Shown piece after piece: positions 32,885-42,253 of a stretch of DNA of 64,000 nt (the first letter of the stretch is position 1; every line of letters begins with the position of its first letter). Made by a program: the position numbers and the translations under genes. The notes below the pieces were generated by a model that saw only the letters and a list, made by a program, of their open reading frames with translations, did no database searches and had not been told where the DNA came from. This stretch comes from Oscillospiraceae bacterium (GTDB taxonomy: Bacteria; Bacillota; Clostridia; Oscillospirales; Acutalibacteraceae), in NCBI GenBank assembly GCA_015066345.1, contig SVOQ01000009.1, positions 24,748-88,747 on the forward strand. The letters run 5' to 3'.

Positions 32885-35614
32885 ATGTCTTTACTTAAAA
32901 AACTTTTCGGAGATTATTCTACTAAAGAGATTAAGAGAATCAACGGCACTAAGGACAAGGTTCTCTCTTTGGAAGAAGAATTTTCTAAACTTTCAGATGA
33001 GCAGTTACAGGCTAAAACTCCTGAATTCAAAGCCCGTCTTGAAAAAGGCGAAACTCTTGACGATATTCTTCCCGAGGCTTTTGCCGCTTGTCGTGAGGCT
33101 GCGTGGCGTGTTCTCGGAATGAAGCATTACCCTGTTCAGATTCTTGGTGGTATCATCCTCCATCAGGGACGTATTGCCGAAATGAAAACAGGTGAAGGTA
33201 AAACTCTTGTGGCTACTCTCCCCGCTTATCTTAATGCACTTTCGGGTAAGGGTGTTCACATCGTTACAGTTAATGACTACCTTGCAAAACGTGACTCCGA
33301 GTGGATGGGTAAAATTTACCGCTTTATGGGTCTTACTGTGGGACTTATTATCCACGAAAAGAACAATGCTGAAAGAAAAGAAGCATATAACGCAGATATT
33401 ACCTTCGGTACAAATAACGAAATGGGCTTCGACTACCTTCGTGACAATATGGTTATGTATGCCGAGCAACGTGTTCAGCGCGGTCATTCTTTTGCCATAG
33501 TTGACGAGGTTGACTCCATTCTTATTGACGAGGCAAGAACTCCCCTTATTATTTCAGGTATCGGTGATGCATCAACCGATTTATACAGAATGACAAATGA
33601 ATTTGTCAGACGTCTTAAAATGGTTAAGGTCAAAGAGCTTGACTCCAAAATGAACGCGGAAGATATCGTTGCAGAAGCAGGTGGCGACTATCTTGTTGAC
33701 GAAAAGGCAAAAACCGCAACCCTTACTAAAACGGGTATTGCTAAAGCCGAGGCCGCTTTCAATATTGAAAACCTTATGGATGCAGAAAACCTCACTTTGC
33801 AACACCATATTAATCAGGCACTTAAGGCTCACGGTACTATGCACCGCGATATTGACTACGTTGTAAAAGACGGTCAGGTACTTATTGTTGACGAGTTCAC
33901 AGGCCGTATTATGATGGGCAGACGTTACAGCGAGGGTCTTCATCAGGCTATTGAGGCTAAAGAGGGCGTAAAGGTTGAGCACGAAAGCAAAACCCTTGCA
34001 ACAATTACTTTCCAGAACTATTTCCGTCTTTACAAGAAACTTTCAGGTATGACGGGTACTGCTATGACGGAAAGTGACGAATTCCGCGAGATTTACTCTC
34101 TCGACGTTGTTGAAATCCCTACCAACAAGCCCCTTGCACGTAAGGACAATGATGACGTTCTTTACAAAACCGAGGAGGCAAAATTCAACGCAATTGTTGA
34201 AACAATCGTTGAATGCCACGAAAAGGGTCAACCCGTTCTTGTTGGTACAGTAAACATTGAAAAGAGCGAAAAGCTTTCGAGATATCTTAAAAAACGCGGT
34301 ATAAAACACGAAGTTCTCAATGCTAAATTCCACGAAAAAGAAGCCGAAATCGTTGCTCAGGCGGGTAAATACGGTGCAGTTACCATCGCTACAAATATGG
34401 CGGGTCGTGGTACCGACATTATCCTTGGCGGTAACCCCGAGTTTATGGCTAAAAACCAGATGAAGAAAATGGATTTTGACGATGAACTCATTGCGGAAGC
34501 TACCGGCTTTGCAGAAACCGACAACGAAGATATCCTCAACGCTCGTAAAACATTCCGCGAACTTGAAACTGAATACAAAAAACAGACAAGTGCCGAAGCC
34601 GAAAAGGTAAGAGCCGCAGGCGGTCTTTATATTATCGGTACGGAGCGTCACGAATCAAGACGTATTGATAACCAGCTCCGCGGACGTTCAGGTCGTCAGG
34701 GCGACCCCGGTGAAAGCCGATTCTACCTTTCCGCAGAGGATGACCTTTTAAGGCTTTTCGCAGGTGACCGCTTCTATAACACCCTTAACGCATTCAAGAG
34801 CATCGGCGATATGCCCGTTGAAGCAAAACTCTTTACTTCGACTATCGAAAATGCACAGAAAAAGGTTGAGGGTAATAACTTCGCTATACGTCGTAATGTC
34901 CTTAAATACGACGACGTTATGAACAAACAACGTGAGGTTATTTACGGTCAACGTAATCAGGTTCTTGACGGTAAAGATATCAGTGAACTTATTCAGAAAA
35001 TGATTGTTGATACTATTTCCGAAACCGTTGAATTTTACTGCCCCGCTCACGTCAAGAAAGACGAGTGGAATATGGCGGGTCTTGTTACCAGATATTCCTG
35101 GTTGGCTGAGGAAAACGAAATACTCAATCTTGATAAAACTGATGATATTATCGAACTTCTTCTTAACAAAGCTCAGGAAATCTACGACGAGCGAAAAGAA
35201 GAATACGGCGAAGAACCCATTAAAGAAATTGAGCGTGTAGGTCTTCTTCGTAACGTTGATATGCGTTGGATGGACCATATTGACGCTATGGACCAACTCA
35301 AACGCAGTATGGGACTTATGGGCTACGGTCAGAAAGACCCCGTAATAGTTTTCCGTGACCAGAGCCTTGATATGTTTGAGGAAATGACCAACGGTATCCG
35401 CGAGGGTACGGTTGACTTTGTACTCAAAGCACGTATCAGAAAAGAAGAACCCGTTGAAAGAAAGCAGACCGTTAAAATCACATCCACCTCCGGTTCAGAT
35501 GACGGAACGGTTAAAAAAGAGCCTAAAAAGGCGGACAAAAAACCCGGCAGAAATGACCCTTGCCCCTGCGGTAGCGGTAAAAAATACAAAAAATGCTGTG
35601 GTATGAATTCATAA
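32885..35614 (+). CDS. secA: Preprotein translocase ATPase SecA
   Basis: 909 residues, full length. The DEAD motor has [17 protein letters not shown] (Walker A) and [21 protein letters not shown]. The second nucleotide-binding half contains [13 protein letters not shown] and [17 protein letters not shown]. The C-terminal zinc-binding SEC-C motif [16 protein letters not shown] contacts SecB or lipids. It drives Sec-dependent export of the many secreted proteins in this window. Monocistronic with its own promoter and terminator. Confidence 0.98.
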   Translation: MSLLKKLFGDYSTKEIKRINGTKDKVLSLEEEFSKLSDEQLQAKTPEFKARLEKGETLDDILPEAFAACREAAWRVLGMKHYPVQILGGIILHQGRIAEMKTGEGKTLVATLPAYLNALSGKGVHIVTVNDYLAKRDSEWMGKIYRFMGLTVGLIIHEKNNAERKEAYNADITFGTNNEMGFDYLRDNMVMYAEQRVQRGHSFAIVDEVDSILIDEARTPLIISGIGDASTDLYRMTNEFVRRLKMVKVKELDSKMNAEDIVAEAGGDYLVDEKAKTATLTKTGIAKAEAAFNIENLMDAENLTLQHHINQALKAHGTMHRDIDYVVKDGQVLIVDEFTGRIMMGRRYSEGLHQAIEAKEGVKVEHESKTLATITFQNYFRLYKKLSGMTGTAMTESDEFREIYSLDVVEIPTNKPLARKDNDDVLYKTEEAKFNAIVETIVECHEKGQPVLVGTVNIEKSEKLSRYLKKRGIKHEVLNAKFHEKEAEIVAQAGKYGAVTIATNMAGRGTDIILGGNPEFMAKNQMKKMDFDDELIAEATGFAETDNEDILNARKTFRELETEYKKQTSAEAEKVRAAGGLYIIGTERHESRRIDNQLRGRSGRQGDPGESRFYLSAEDDLLRLFAGDRFYNTLNAFKSIGDMPVEAKLFTSTIENAQKKVEGNNFAIRRNVLKYDDVMNKQREVIYGQRNQVLDGKDISELIQKMIVDTISETVEFYCPAHVKKDEWNMAGLVTRYSWLAEENEILNLDKTDDIIELLLNKAQEIYDERKEEYGEEPIKEIERVGLLRNVDMRWMDHIDAMDQLKRSMGLMGYGQKDPVIVFRDQSLDMFEEMTNGIREGTVDFVLKARIRKEEPVERKQTVKITSTSGSDDGTVKKEPKKADKKPGRNDPCPCGSGKKYKKCCGMNS

Positions 35615-35619
35615 AAAAG

Positions 35620-35655
35620 AAAACCGTAAGACAATTCACATTGCCTTACGGTTTT
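35620..35655. terminator. secA terminator (bidirectional)
   Basis: Stem AAAACCGTAAG/CTTACGGTTTT with a 13-nt loop and T-run, shared with the converging lipoprotein gene. Confidence 0.9.
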
Positions 35656-35658
35656 TTC

Positions 35659-36297
35659 TTATTTACTTCTTCGTTTCACAAACCAAATAACCAAAACTAA
35701 TACTACTATAATTATTCCTACATATGTAGCTACTGTTGTCAATTTATCAAGTTTACTTTCAACTTTTTTCTCGTTAACAACAATTGAGTCAAAGGAGTCA
35801 TCAAAATCATTTAATTTTTCTTTATCATCAACAGTATATGTAAAACTCATTTTATTTTCCACACAGGAAAAACCATAAATTTTTTGATATTTTACTGTCG
35901 TTTCACCTTCTACGGTATACTTGGTTTCAAGTGATATAACGAGAGCATATCGACCGTTGGTGTGCTTGATTTTTTCTGCAGAAATAATCTTTATTGAGCC
36001 GTCAACCCCAACGTCCTTAAGTAACGCCTTGCTTTCAGTTTCCATAGCGACTATATATTCGTCAATATCCTTGTCACTCATATCCGCAACACAGAATTGT
36101 TCTTCTTTATTATCTTCAAAAGTTACGGAAAACTCGGATTTGTCATCCGCTCTGAATTTATTTTCGCCTATCTGACTGAAATTTTCAGGTAAATCAATTG
36201 TATAACGTGAATCCCCATTGTAAACACCGGCACACGAAACAATAACACACTGAAAAGCCATTATTAAACTTAATAAAACGATTAAATATTTTTTCAT
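35659..36297 (-). CDS. Envelope protein with lipobox-like signal and C-terminal membrane helix, unknown function
   Basis: 212 residues from ATG 36297 (MKKYLIVLLSLIMAFQCVIVSCAG); the ORF track begins 32 codons earlier. The signal ends in VIVSC, compatible with lipid modification. The body is a compact alpha/beta region of about 130 residues (YTIDLPENFSQIGENKFRADD), reminiscent of small 'PsbP-like' or sensor modules, but I cannot name it. It finishes with a membrane helix, YVGIIIVVLVLVIWFVKRR, so it may span the membrane at the C-terminus as well. It shares a direction with the next gene and is separated from it by a terminator. Confidence 0.7.
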   Translation of the reverse strand: MKKYLIVLLSLIMAFQCVIVSCAGVYNGDSRYTIDLPENFSQIGENKFRADDKSEFSVTFEDNKEEQFCVADMSDKDIDEYIVAMETESKALLKDVGVDGSIKIISAEKIKHTNGRYALVISLETKYTVEGETTVKYQKIYGFSCVENKMSFTYTVDDKEKLNDFDDSFDSIVVNEKKVESKLDKLTTVATYVGIIIVVLVLVIWFVKRRSK

Positions 36298-36310
36298 AAT
36301 ACCACTTTTA

Positions 36311-36348
36311 AAAAAACTGCACCGAAGACGGAACCCCTGGTGCAGTTC
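36311..36348 (-). terminator. Terminator of the Asp/Tyr-rich protein gene
   Basis: Stem AACTGCACC/GGTGCAGTT followed by TTTTTTT on the minus strand. The distal lipoprotein gene is then expressed by read-through or its own start. Confidence 0.85.
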
Positions 36349-36361
36349 TGTTATTTTAGAT

Positions 36362-36916
36362 TTATTGATTATCGTCAGTTGCGTTTTCGTCAAGAACCTC
36401 TTCGGGGAAGTAAGGTGTTACCACCGGATTCACGGGTTGAGGATTTACAGGCTGAGGGTTAACGGGCTGAGGATTTACAAACTGAGGATTTGTTGCCTGA
36501 GGCTCTGTAACAACCTGTGCCTGTTCATTTTTCTGTTCTGCCGACTGTGCTGCTGCGGCTTTTTTCTTCTTTGACTTTTTAACACAAACAACGATAATAA
36601 TTATAATAACCGCTGTCATTATAAGACCAAAACCACCACAACAAACAAGACCAACAATTACACCAATAATCGCATCCTCGTCTGATGAACCACTGTAATA
36701 ATCGTCGTCATAACTGTCATAGTCGTCATAACTGTCATAGTCATCATAACTATCATAGTAATCATCATAAACGTCTTCGTAAGCATCTTCATAAGCATCA
36801 TAATAGTCATCATAATAGTCATCATATGAGTATGCGTTAATATTTGCCGCACCTACGCTTACTAAAAGACTTGCACACATAAAAACTGCAAGGATTACTG
36901 CTAATATCTTTTTCAT
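36362..36916 (-). CDS. Low-complexity membrane protein with Asp/Tyr-rich ectodomain and Pro-Gln-Val tail
   Basis: 184 residues from ATG 36916 (AGGGGTG upstream). A signal peptide (KILAVILAVFMCASLLVSVGAA) is followed by about 45 residues composed almost only of Asp, Tyr, Ser, Ala and Glu (YDDYYDAYEDAYEDVYDDYY). A Gly/Cys-rich membrane helix (GVIVGLVCCGGFGLIMTAVIIIIIVVC), a KKSKKKK stop-transfer and a tail with NPQPV repeats follow. Topology: acidic part outside, Pro-rich part inside. No known family. The acidic Tyr array could bind cations. Confidence 0.7.
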   Translation of the reverse strand: MKKILAVILAVFMCASLLVSVGAANINAYSYDDYYDDYYDAYEDAYEDVYDDYYDSYDDYDSYDDYDSYDDDYYSGSSDEDAIIGVIVGLVCCGGFGLIMTAVIIIIIVVCVKKSKKKKAAAAQSAEQKNEQAQVVTEPQATNPQFVNPQPVNPQPVNPQPVNPVVTPYFPEEVLDENATDDNQ

Positions 36917-36935
36917 AAAAAACACCCCTGAATTA

Positions 36936-38348
36936 TTATTCGTCTTCATCTTCCAGGTCGGTTTCAGGCTCCGGGAAGATTTCGACTTTGATTTTTTCAA
37001 TTCGTCTGTCCTCAACGCTGAGAACTGTGAATTTTACATTTTCAAATGTAACCTCGTTCATTTCCCCATCCTTAGGAATACACTGAAGTTCATCTATTAC
37101 GTATCCCGCAAGGGTTTCATAATCACCCTCGGGAAGTTCTTTGCCGATAAGTTCGTCTATTTCTTCGATATCAATTGTACCGTCAACGGTAAATGTATTG
37201 TCGTCGATTTTTGAGATTTCCTCGTCTTCATGGTCATATTCGTCCTGAATATTACCCATAACCGCCTCTACAATATCTTCAATTGTAACGATACCTGCCG
37301 TTCCGCCATATTCGTCAACAACCACCGCCATCTGCAAACGACTTGCTCTCATTTCTTTGAAAAGTTCGCCGCAGGATTTGGTTTCGGGAACAAAATAGGG
37401 TTCACGCATAATATCCCTGAGAAGTTTTTTCGCAGGCATCTGTTTACCGATATATTTAAGAAGGTCTTTAACGTAAACTATACCTACTATATTATCTATG
37501 TCTTCCTCATACAAAGGAATTCGTGACCTGCCGTTTTCTATTGCCAGTTGAATGAAATCATCAACAGTTGTATCATTTACGTCTGCGGCTATGACATCCG
37601 TACGGTGAGTCATAACGTCACCGGCGTCAATATCGTCAAACTCAAAGATATTGTTAATCATTTCCTTCTGGTCGTCTTCAATAACGCCTTTTTCACCACC
37701 CACATCAACCATCATACGAATTTCTTCTTCAGTAACGCTTTCTTCGTTTGCGTTGGGGTCAAAACCAAAAATTCTTACTACCGTGTTGGTTGAAAAAGAT
37801 AAAAATCTTACGAATGGTCCTGTAACCTTTGATATGAAAAGCAAGGGCTTAGCCACCATAAAGGCTACCTTTTCGGGTATCTGCATACCGATACGCTTAG
37901 GTACAAGCTCACCTAAAACAAGCGAGAAGTAAGACATTATAAGCGTAATCAGTACAACCGCAATAGGTGAAATTACACTTTCAGGAACATCAAATCTTGA
38001 TGTAACCGCATCGGTTAACATCTCCGCAAAAGATGTTGCCGCAGATGCAGAGGTCAAGAATCCTGCAAGGGTAATACCGATCTGAATAGTGGATAAAAAG
38101 CGAGTGGGATTCTTGGTAAGCTTTAAAACCAATTTGGCTTTTTTATTACCGTCCTCCGCCATTTTTTCCATTTTAGCATCATTAAGCGAAATAACCGCAA
38201 TTTCCGCCATTGCGAAGTACGCATTTACAAGTATAAGCGCGAGAAGTAAAACAATTTTAAAAACAACGCTTAAAACACCTGTATCTGCATCGGTCTGAGT
38301 TAAGTTTTGTACTTGGGCCAAAATAAAATTAGGTCCGGGGTCATCCAT
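36936..38348 (-). CDS. CNNM/CorC-HlyC family transporter-like membrane protein with CBS domains
   Basis: 470 residues from ATG 38348 (GGAG 11 nt upstream; the ORF track extends 62 codons further). An N-terminal DUF21/CNNM domain of several helices (NAYFAMAEIAVISLNDAKMEKMAEDG) is followed by two CBS domains (VMTHRTDVIAADV and LQMAVVVDEYGGTAGIVTIEDIVEAVMGNIQDEYD). The C-terminal CorC_HlyC domain comes last. Family members extrude Mg2+ or Co2+, though they are often annotated as hemolysins. ATP or AMP binding by the CBS pair usually regulates activity. Promoter TTGACA-18-TATAAT lies upstream. Confidence 0.9.
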   Translation of the reverse strand: MDDPGPNFILAQVQNLTQTDADTGVLSVVFKIVLLLALILVNAYFAMAEIAVISLNDAKMEKMAEDGNKKAKLVLKLTKNPTRFLSTIQIGITLAGFLTSASAATSFAEMLTDAVTSRFDVPESVISPIAVVLITLIMSYFSLVLGELVPKRIGMQIPEKVAFMVAKPLLFISKVTGPFVRFLSFSTNTVVRIFGFDPNANEESVTEEEIRMMVDVGGEKGVIEDDQKEMINNIFEFDDIDAGDVMTHRTDVIAADVNDTTVDDFIQLAIENGRSRIPLYEEDIDNIVGIVYVKDLLKYIGKQMPAKKLLRDIMREPYFVPETKSCGELFKEMRASRLQMAVVVDEYGGTAGIVTIEDIVEAVMGNIQDEYDHEDEEISKIDDNTFTVDGTIDIEEIDELIGKELPEGDYETLAGYVIDELQCIPKDGEMNEVTFENVKFTVLSVEDRRIEKIKVEIFPEPETDLEDEDE

Positions 38349-38408
38349 GGTTGGATTTACTCCTTTCAAAGTTAAAATAGTACGGCACATTACACCATAA
38401 CATTTTAG

Positions 38409-38438
38409 ATTATACATAAAAAACGTATGTTTTGTCAA
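38409..38438 (-). promoter_or_regulatory. Promoter of the CNNM/CorC gene
   Basis: Minus strand: TTGACA, 18 bp, TATAAT, with about 60 bp to the start codon. Confidence 0.75.
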
Positions 38439-38563
38439 TAGATAGTAAATTATATAAATATAAAACCTTCTCCAAAAGGTTAATTTTTTAACAAAACATA
38501 CTTGAAATTGGCTAAATAACCATAATTTCGCCATAAATTTGTGAAATTTTTATCTTTTAACAG

Positions 38564-38592
38564 TTTACAACCGCAGAAAATAGTGTTAATAT
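38564..38592 (+). promoter_or_regulatory. nifJ promoter
   Basis: TTTACA, 17 bp, TAATAT, about 60 bp upstream of the ATG, which has AGGAGG in front. This is weaker than consensus for a gene whose codon use suggests high expression, so another start is possible. Confidence 0.5.
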
Positions 38593-38655
38593 AATTGGTG
38601 GTGTTTTTATAATACTTATAATTAATTTACTATATTATTCACAGGAGGAAAAACT

Positions 38656-41600
38656 ATGGCTAGAAAAATGAAAACCATGGACGGTAACAACGCTGCCGCA
38701 TATGTATCATATGCGTTCACAGAAGTTGCCGGTATCTACCCCATCACACCTTCCAGCCCCATGGCTGACTACGTTGACCAGTGGTCCGCTCAGGGTCAGA
38801 AGAACATCTTCGGTACAACCGTAAAGGTTTCCGAAATGCAGTCTGAGGCAGGTGCCGCAGGTACTGTTCACGGTTCACTCGCAGCCGGTGCACTCACAAC
38901 AACCTACACAGCTTCACAGGGTCTTCTTCTTATGATCCCCAACATGTACAAAATCGCAGGTGAGCTTCTTCCCAGCGTTTTCCATGTATCCGCTCGTTGT
39001 GTAGCTTCACACGCTCTTAACATTTTCGGTGACCATTCCGACGTTTACGCTTGCCGTCAGACAGGTTTCGCAATGCTCGCTGAAACAAACACTCAGGAAG
39101 TTATGGACCTCGGTGCTGTTGCTCACCTTGCAACTATCAAGAGCCGTGTTCCCTTCATCAACTTCTTCGACGGTTTCCGTACATCTCACGAGCTTCAGAA
39201 AATCCAGATCTGGGATTATGAAGACCTTAAAGAAATGTGCGATATGGATGCTGTTAACGCTTTCAGAAAGAGAGCTCTTAACCCCGAGCATCCCGTAATG
39301 CGTGGTTCTCACGAAAATGGTGACATTTTCTTCCAGCACAGAGAAGCATGTAACACTTACTATGATGCAGTTCCCGCTATTGTTGAGGAATATATGGGTA
39401 AGGTTAACGCAAAACTTGGTACAGATTACCAGCTCTTCAACTACTACGGTGCTGCTGACGCAGAAAACGTAATCGTTGCTATGGGTTCAATCTGTGACGT
39501 TGCTGAAGAAGTTATCGATTACCTTCTTGCTAAAGGCGAAAAGGTTGGTCTTCTTAAAGTTCGTCTTTACAGACCCTTCGCATCTGAAAAATTCGTTGCT
39601 GCTCTTCCCGCAACAGTTAAAAAGATTGCTGTTCTTGACAGAACAAAAGAACCCGGTTCAATCGGTGAACCTCTTTACCTTGATGTTGTTGCCGCTCTTG
39701 ATGCTTGTGGCAAAGACGGTATCTTCGTATCAGGCGGTCGTTACGGTCTCGGTTCAAAAGATACTCCTCCCTCATCAATCTTCGCTGTATATGCTGACCT
39801 TGCAAAAGCTGACAGCAAAAAACACTTCACACTCGGTATCAACGACGACGTTACTTACCTTTCACTTCCCGAAGAAGAAGCTCCCAACACAGCTGCTGAA
39901 GGTACAATCGAGTGTAAATTCTGGGGTCTCGGCGGTGACGGTACAGTTGGTGCTAACAAAGACTCTATCAAAATCATCGGTGACCACACTGACAAATACG
40001 TTCAGGCATACTTCCAGTATGACTCAAAGAAAACAGGTGGCGTAACAATTTCTCACCTTCGTTTCGGCGACAAGGCTATCAAGAGCCCCTACTACGTAAA
40101 CAAGGCTGACTTCGTTGCTTGTCATACACCTGCATATATTGAAAAAGGCTTCAAGATTGTTAACGACGTTAAACCCGGCGGTGTATTCCTTATCAACTGC
40201 CAGTGGGATGAAGCTGAACTTGCTGAAAAGCTCAATGCTGAAACAAAGCAGTACATTGCTAAGAACAACATTCAGCTCTACACAGTTAACGCTATTGACC
40301 TTGCTGCAGAAATCGGTCTCGGCAAGAGAACAAACACAATCCTTCAGGCTTCCTTCTTTGCTCTTGCAAACGTTCTTCCTAAGGACGAAGCAATCGGCTA
40401 TATGAAGAACGCTGCCCTTAAGTTCCTTAAAAAGGGTCAGGATATCGTTGATATGAACCACAAAGCTATTGACGCAGGTTTCGGCGCATTCAAGAAAGTT
40501 GAAGTTCCTGCTGACTGGGCAAATGCAGTTGATACTGCTGAAGCAGTTGCTTCCGAAGGTCCCGCAAAGCTTGTTAAGATGGTTGACAGCATTATGAAAC
40601 CCGTTGGTGCTATGAACGGTGATGCTCTTCCCGTTTCTGCATTTACAGACCACGCTGACGGTACATTCGAACAGGGTGCATCCGCATACGAAAAACGCGG
40701 TGTTGCAGTTATGGTTCCCGAATGGAACAACGAAACCTGTATCGGTTGTAACAAATGTGCTTATGTATGTCCTCACGCAACAATCCGTCCCTTCGCTCTC
40801 AGTGATGAAGAAGCAGCAAATGCTCCTGAAGTAACTAAGTTCGGCGAAAAGGTTAAAGCAGTTACAAACAAGGGTTACAAATATACTCTTGCTGTATCTC
40901 CCATGGATTGTATGGGTTGTGGCGTATGTATCGGCGTATGTCCCACAAATTCACTTAAAATGGTTTCTCGTGAGAGCCAGGATATTCAGCAGGCAGCATT
41001 TGATTACTGCGTAGCTAACGTTACAGAAAAAGAAGGCATTGCTTCTTCTGCAAACCTTATCTCCAGCCAGTTCAAGAAACCCCTTCTTGAGTTCTCGGGC
41101 TCTTGTGCAGGTTGTGCTGAAACAGCTTATGCTCGTCTCGTAACACAGCTCTTCGGTGACAGAATGTATATTTCTAACGCAACAGGTTGTTCATCAATCT
41201 GGGGTGGTCCCGCTGCTACATCTCCCTATACAACAAACTTCAAGGGTCAGGGTCCTGCTTGGGGTAACTCACTCTTCGAAGATAACGCAGAACACGGCTT
41301 CGGTATGCTTCTTGGTCAGGCAGCTCTTCGTAACAGCCTTATTGCTAAGGTTGAAGAAATTGCTGCTTCTGAAAAAGCAAGTGACGAAGTTAAGGCTGCT
41401 GCTAAGGCTTACCTTGACACTGTTAACGACGGTGAAAAGAACGGTGCTGCTACAGAATCTCTCGTTGCTGCTATCGGCGACGGTTCTTGCTGTGACACAT
41501 GCAAAGCTATTGTTGACAACAAAGAATTCCTTTCAAAGAAATCCGTATGGATCTTTGGTGGTGACGGTTGGGCATACGACATCGGCTTCGGCGGTGTTGA

Positions 41601-42204
41601 CCACGTTCTTGCTTCCGGTGAAGATGTAAACATCATGGTATTTGATACCGAAGTTTACTCTAACACAGGTGGACAGGCTTCTAAGGCTTCTAACATCGGT
41701 CAGGTTGCTCAGTTCGCAGCTGCAGGTAAGGCAATCGCTAAGAAGAGCCTTGCTGAAATCGCAATGAGCTACGGCTATGTTTACGTTGCACAGATCGCTA
41801 TGGGTGCTGACCAGAATCAGACCCTTAAGGCTATCAAAGAAGCTGAAGCTTACAACGGTCCTTCACTTATCATTGCTTACTCACCTTGCGAAATGCACTC
41901 AATCAAGGGTGGTATGGTTAACTGCCAGAACGAAATGAAGAAAGCTGTTGAATGCGGTTACTGGAATATGTTCCGTTACAACCCCGCACTCAAAGCAGAA
42001 GGCAAGAATCCCTTCACAATCGACTCTAAACCCGCAACAGGCGATTATAAGGCATTCCTTCTTAACGAAGCTCGTTATTCTTCTCTTACACGTTCATTCC
42101 CCGAAAGAGCAGAAGCACTCTTCGCACAGTCCGAGCAGACAGCTCTCGAAAGATATGAGCATCTCCTCAGACTTCAGGCTCTCTACGCTCCCAAGGCTGA
42201 ATAA
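38656..42204 (+). CDS. nifJ: Pyruvate:ferredoxin (flavodoxin) oxidoreductase
   Basis: 1182 residues, the one-chain form with fused domains I-VI. MDGNNAAAYVSYAFTEVAGIYPITPSSPMA opens the pyruvate-binding domain. Two [4Fe-4S] ferredoxin motifs follow (CIGCNKCAYVCPHA, CMGCGVCIGVCPTNSL). The TPP-binding domain carries FGGDGWAYDIGFGGVDHVLASG and DTEVYSNTGGQASKAS. It oxidises pyruvate with CoA to acetyl-CoA and CO2, reducing ferredoxin, the central step of anaerobic energy metabolism. Codon use is strongly biased to C/T-ending favourites, unlike its neighbours, as expected for an abundant protein. Confidence 0.98.
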   Translation: MARKMKTMDGNNAAAYVSYAFTEVAGIYPITPSSPMADYVDQWSAQGQKNIFGTTVKVSEMQSEAGAAGTVHGSLAAGALTTTYTASQGLLLMIPNMYKIAGELLPSVFHVSARCVASHALNIFGDHSDVYACRQTGFAMLAETNTQEVMDLGAVAHLATIKSRVPFINFFDGFRTSHELQKIQIWDYEDLKEMCDMDAVNAFRKRALNPEHPVMRGSHENGDIFFQHREACNTYYDAVPAIVEEYMGKVNAKLGTDYQLFNYYGAADAENVIVAMGSICDVAEEVIDYLLAKGEKVGLLKVRLYRPFASEKFVAALPATVKKIAVLDRTKEPGSIGEPLYLDVVAALDACGKDGIFVSGGRYGLGSKDTPPSSIFAVYADLAKADSKKHFTLGINDDVTYLSLPEEEAPNTAAEGTIECKFWGLGGDGTVGANKDSIKIIGDHTDKYVQAYFQYDSKKTGGVTISHLRFGDKAIKSPYYVNKADFVACHTPAYIEKGFKIVNDVKPGGVFLINCQWDEAELAEKLNAETKQYIAKNNIQLYTVNAIDLAAEIGLGKRTNTILQASFFALANVLPKDEAIGYMKNAALKFLKKGQDIVDMNHKAIDAGFGAFKKVEVPADWANAVDTAEAVASEGPAKLVKMVDSIMKPVGAMNGDALPVSAFTDHADGTFEQGASAYEKRGVAVMVPEWNNETCIGCNKCAYVCPHATIRPFALSDEEAANAPEVTKFGEKVKAVTNKGYKYTLAVSPMDCMGCGVCIGVCPTNSLKMVSRESQDIQQAAFDYCVANVTEKEGIASSANLISSQFKKPLLEFSGSCAGCAETAYARLVTQLFGDRMYISNATGCSSIWGGPAATSPYTTNFKGQGPAWGNSLFEDNAEHGFGMLLGQAALRNSLIAKVEEIAASEKASDEVKAAAKAYLDTVNDGEKNGAATESLVAAIGDGSCCDTCKAIVDNKEFLSKKSVWIFGGDGWAYDIGFGGVDHVLASGEDVNIMVFDTEVYSNTGGQASKASNIGQVAQFAAAGKAIAKKSLAEIAMSYGYVYVAQIAMGADQNQTLKAIKEAEAYNGPSLIIAYSPCEMHSIKGGMVNCQNEMKKAVECGYWNMFRYNPALKAEGKNPFTIDSKPATGDYKAFLLNEARYSSLTRSFPERAEALFAQSEQTALERYEHLLRLQALYAPKAE

Positions 42205-42218
42205 GAATAATAAAATAA

Positions 42219-42250
42219 AACCGCTTGACCGAAAGGTCAGGCGGTTTTTG
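42219..42250 (+). terminator. nifJ terminator
   Basis: Stem AACCGC..GACC with GGTC..GCGGTT and a GAAA loop, then TTTTTG. Confidence 0.9.
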
Positions 42251-42253
42251 TTG

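Noticed and set aside
36936-38348. Hemolysin annotation for the CBS/CorC protein
   Set aside because: The domain order is that of CNNM ion transporters; there is no evidence for a toxin.
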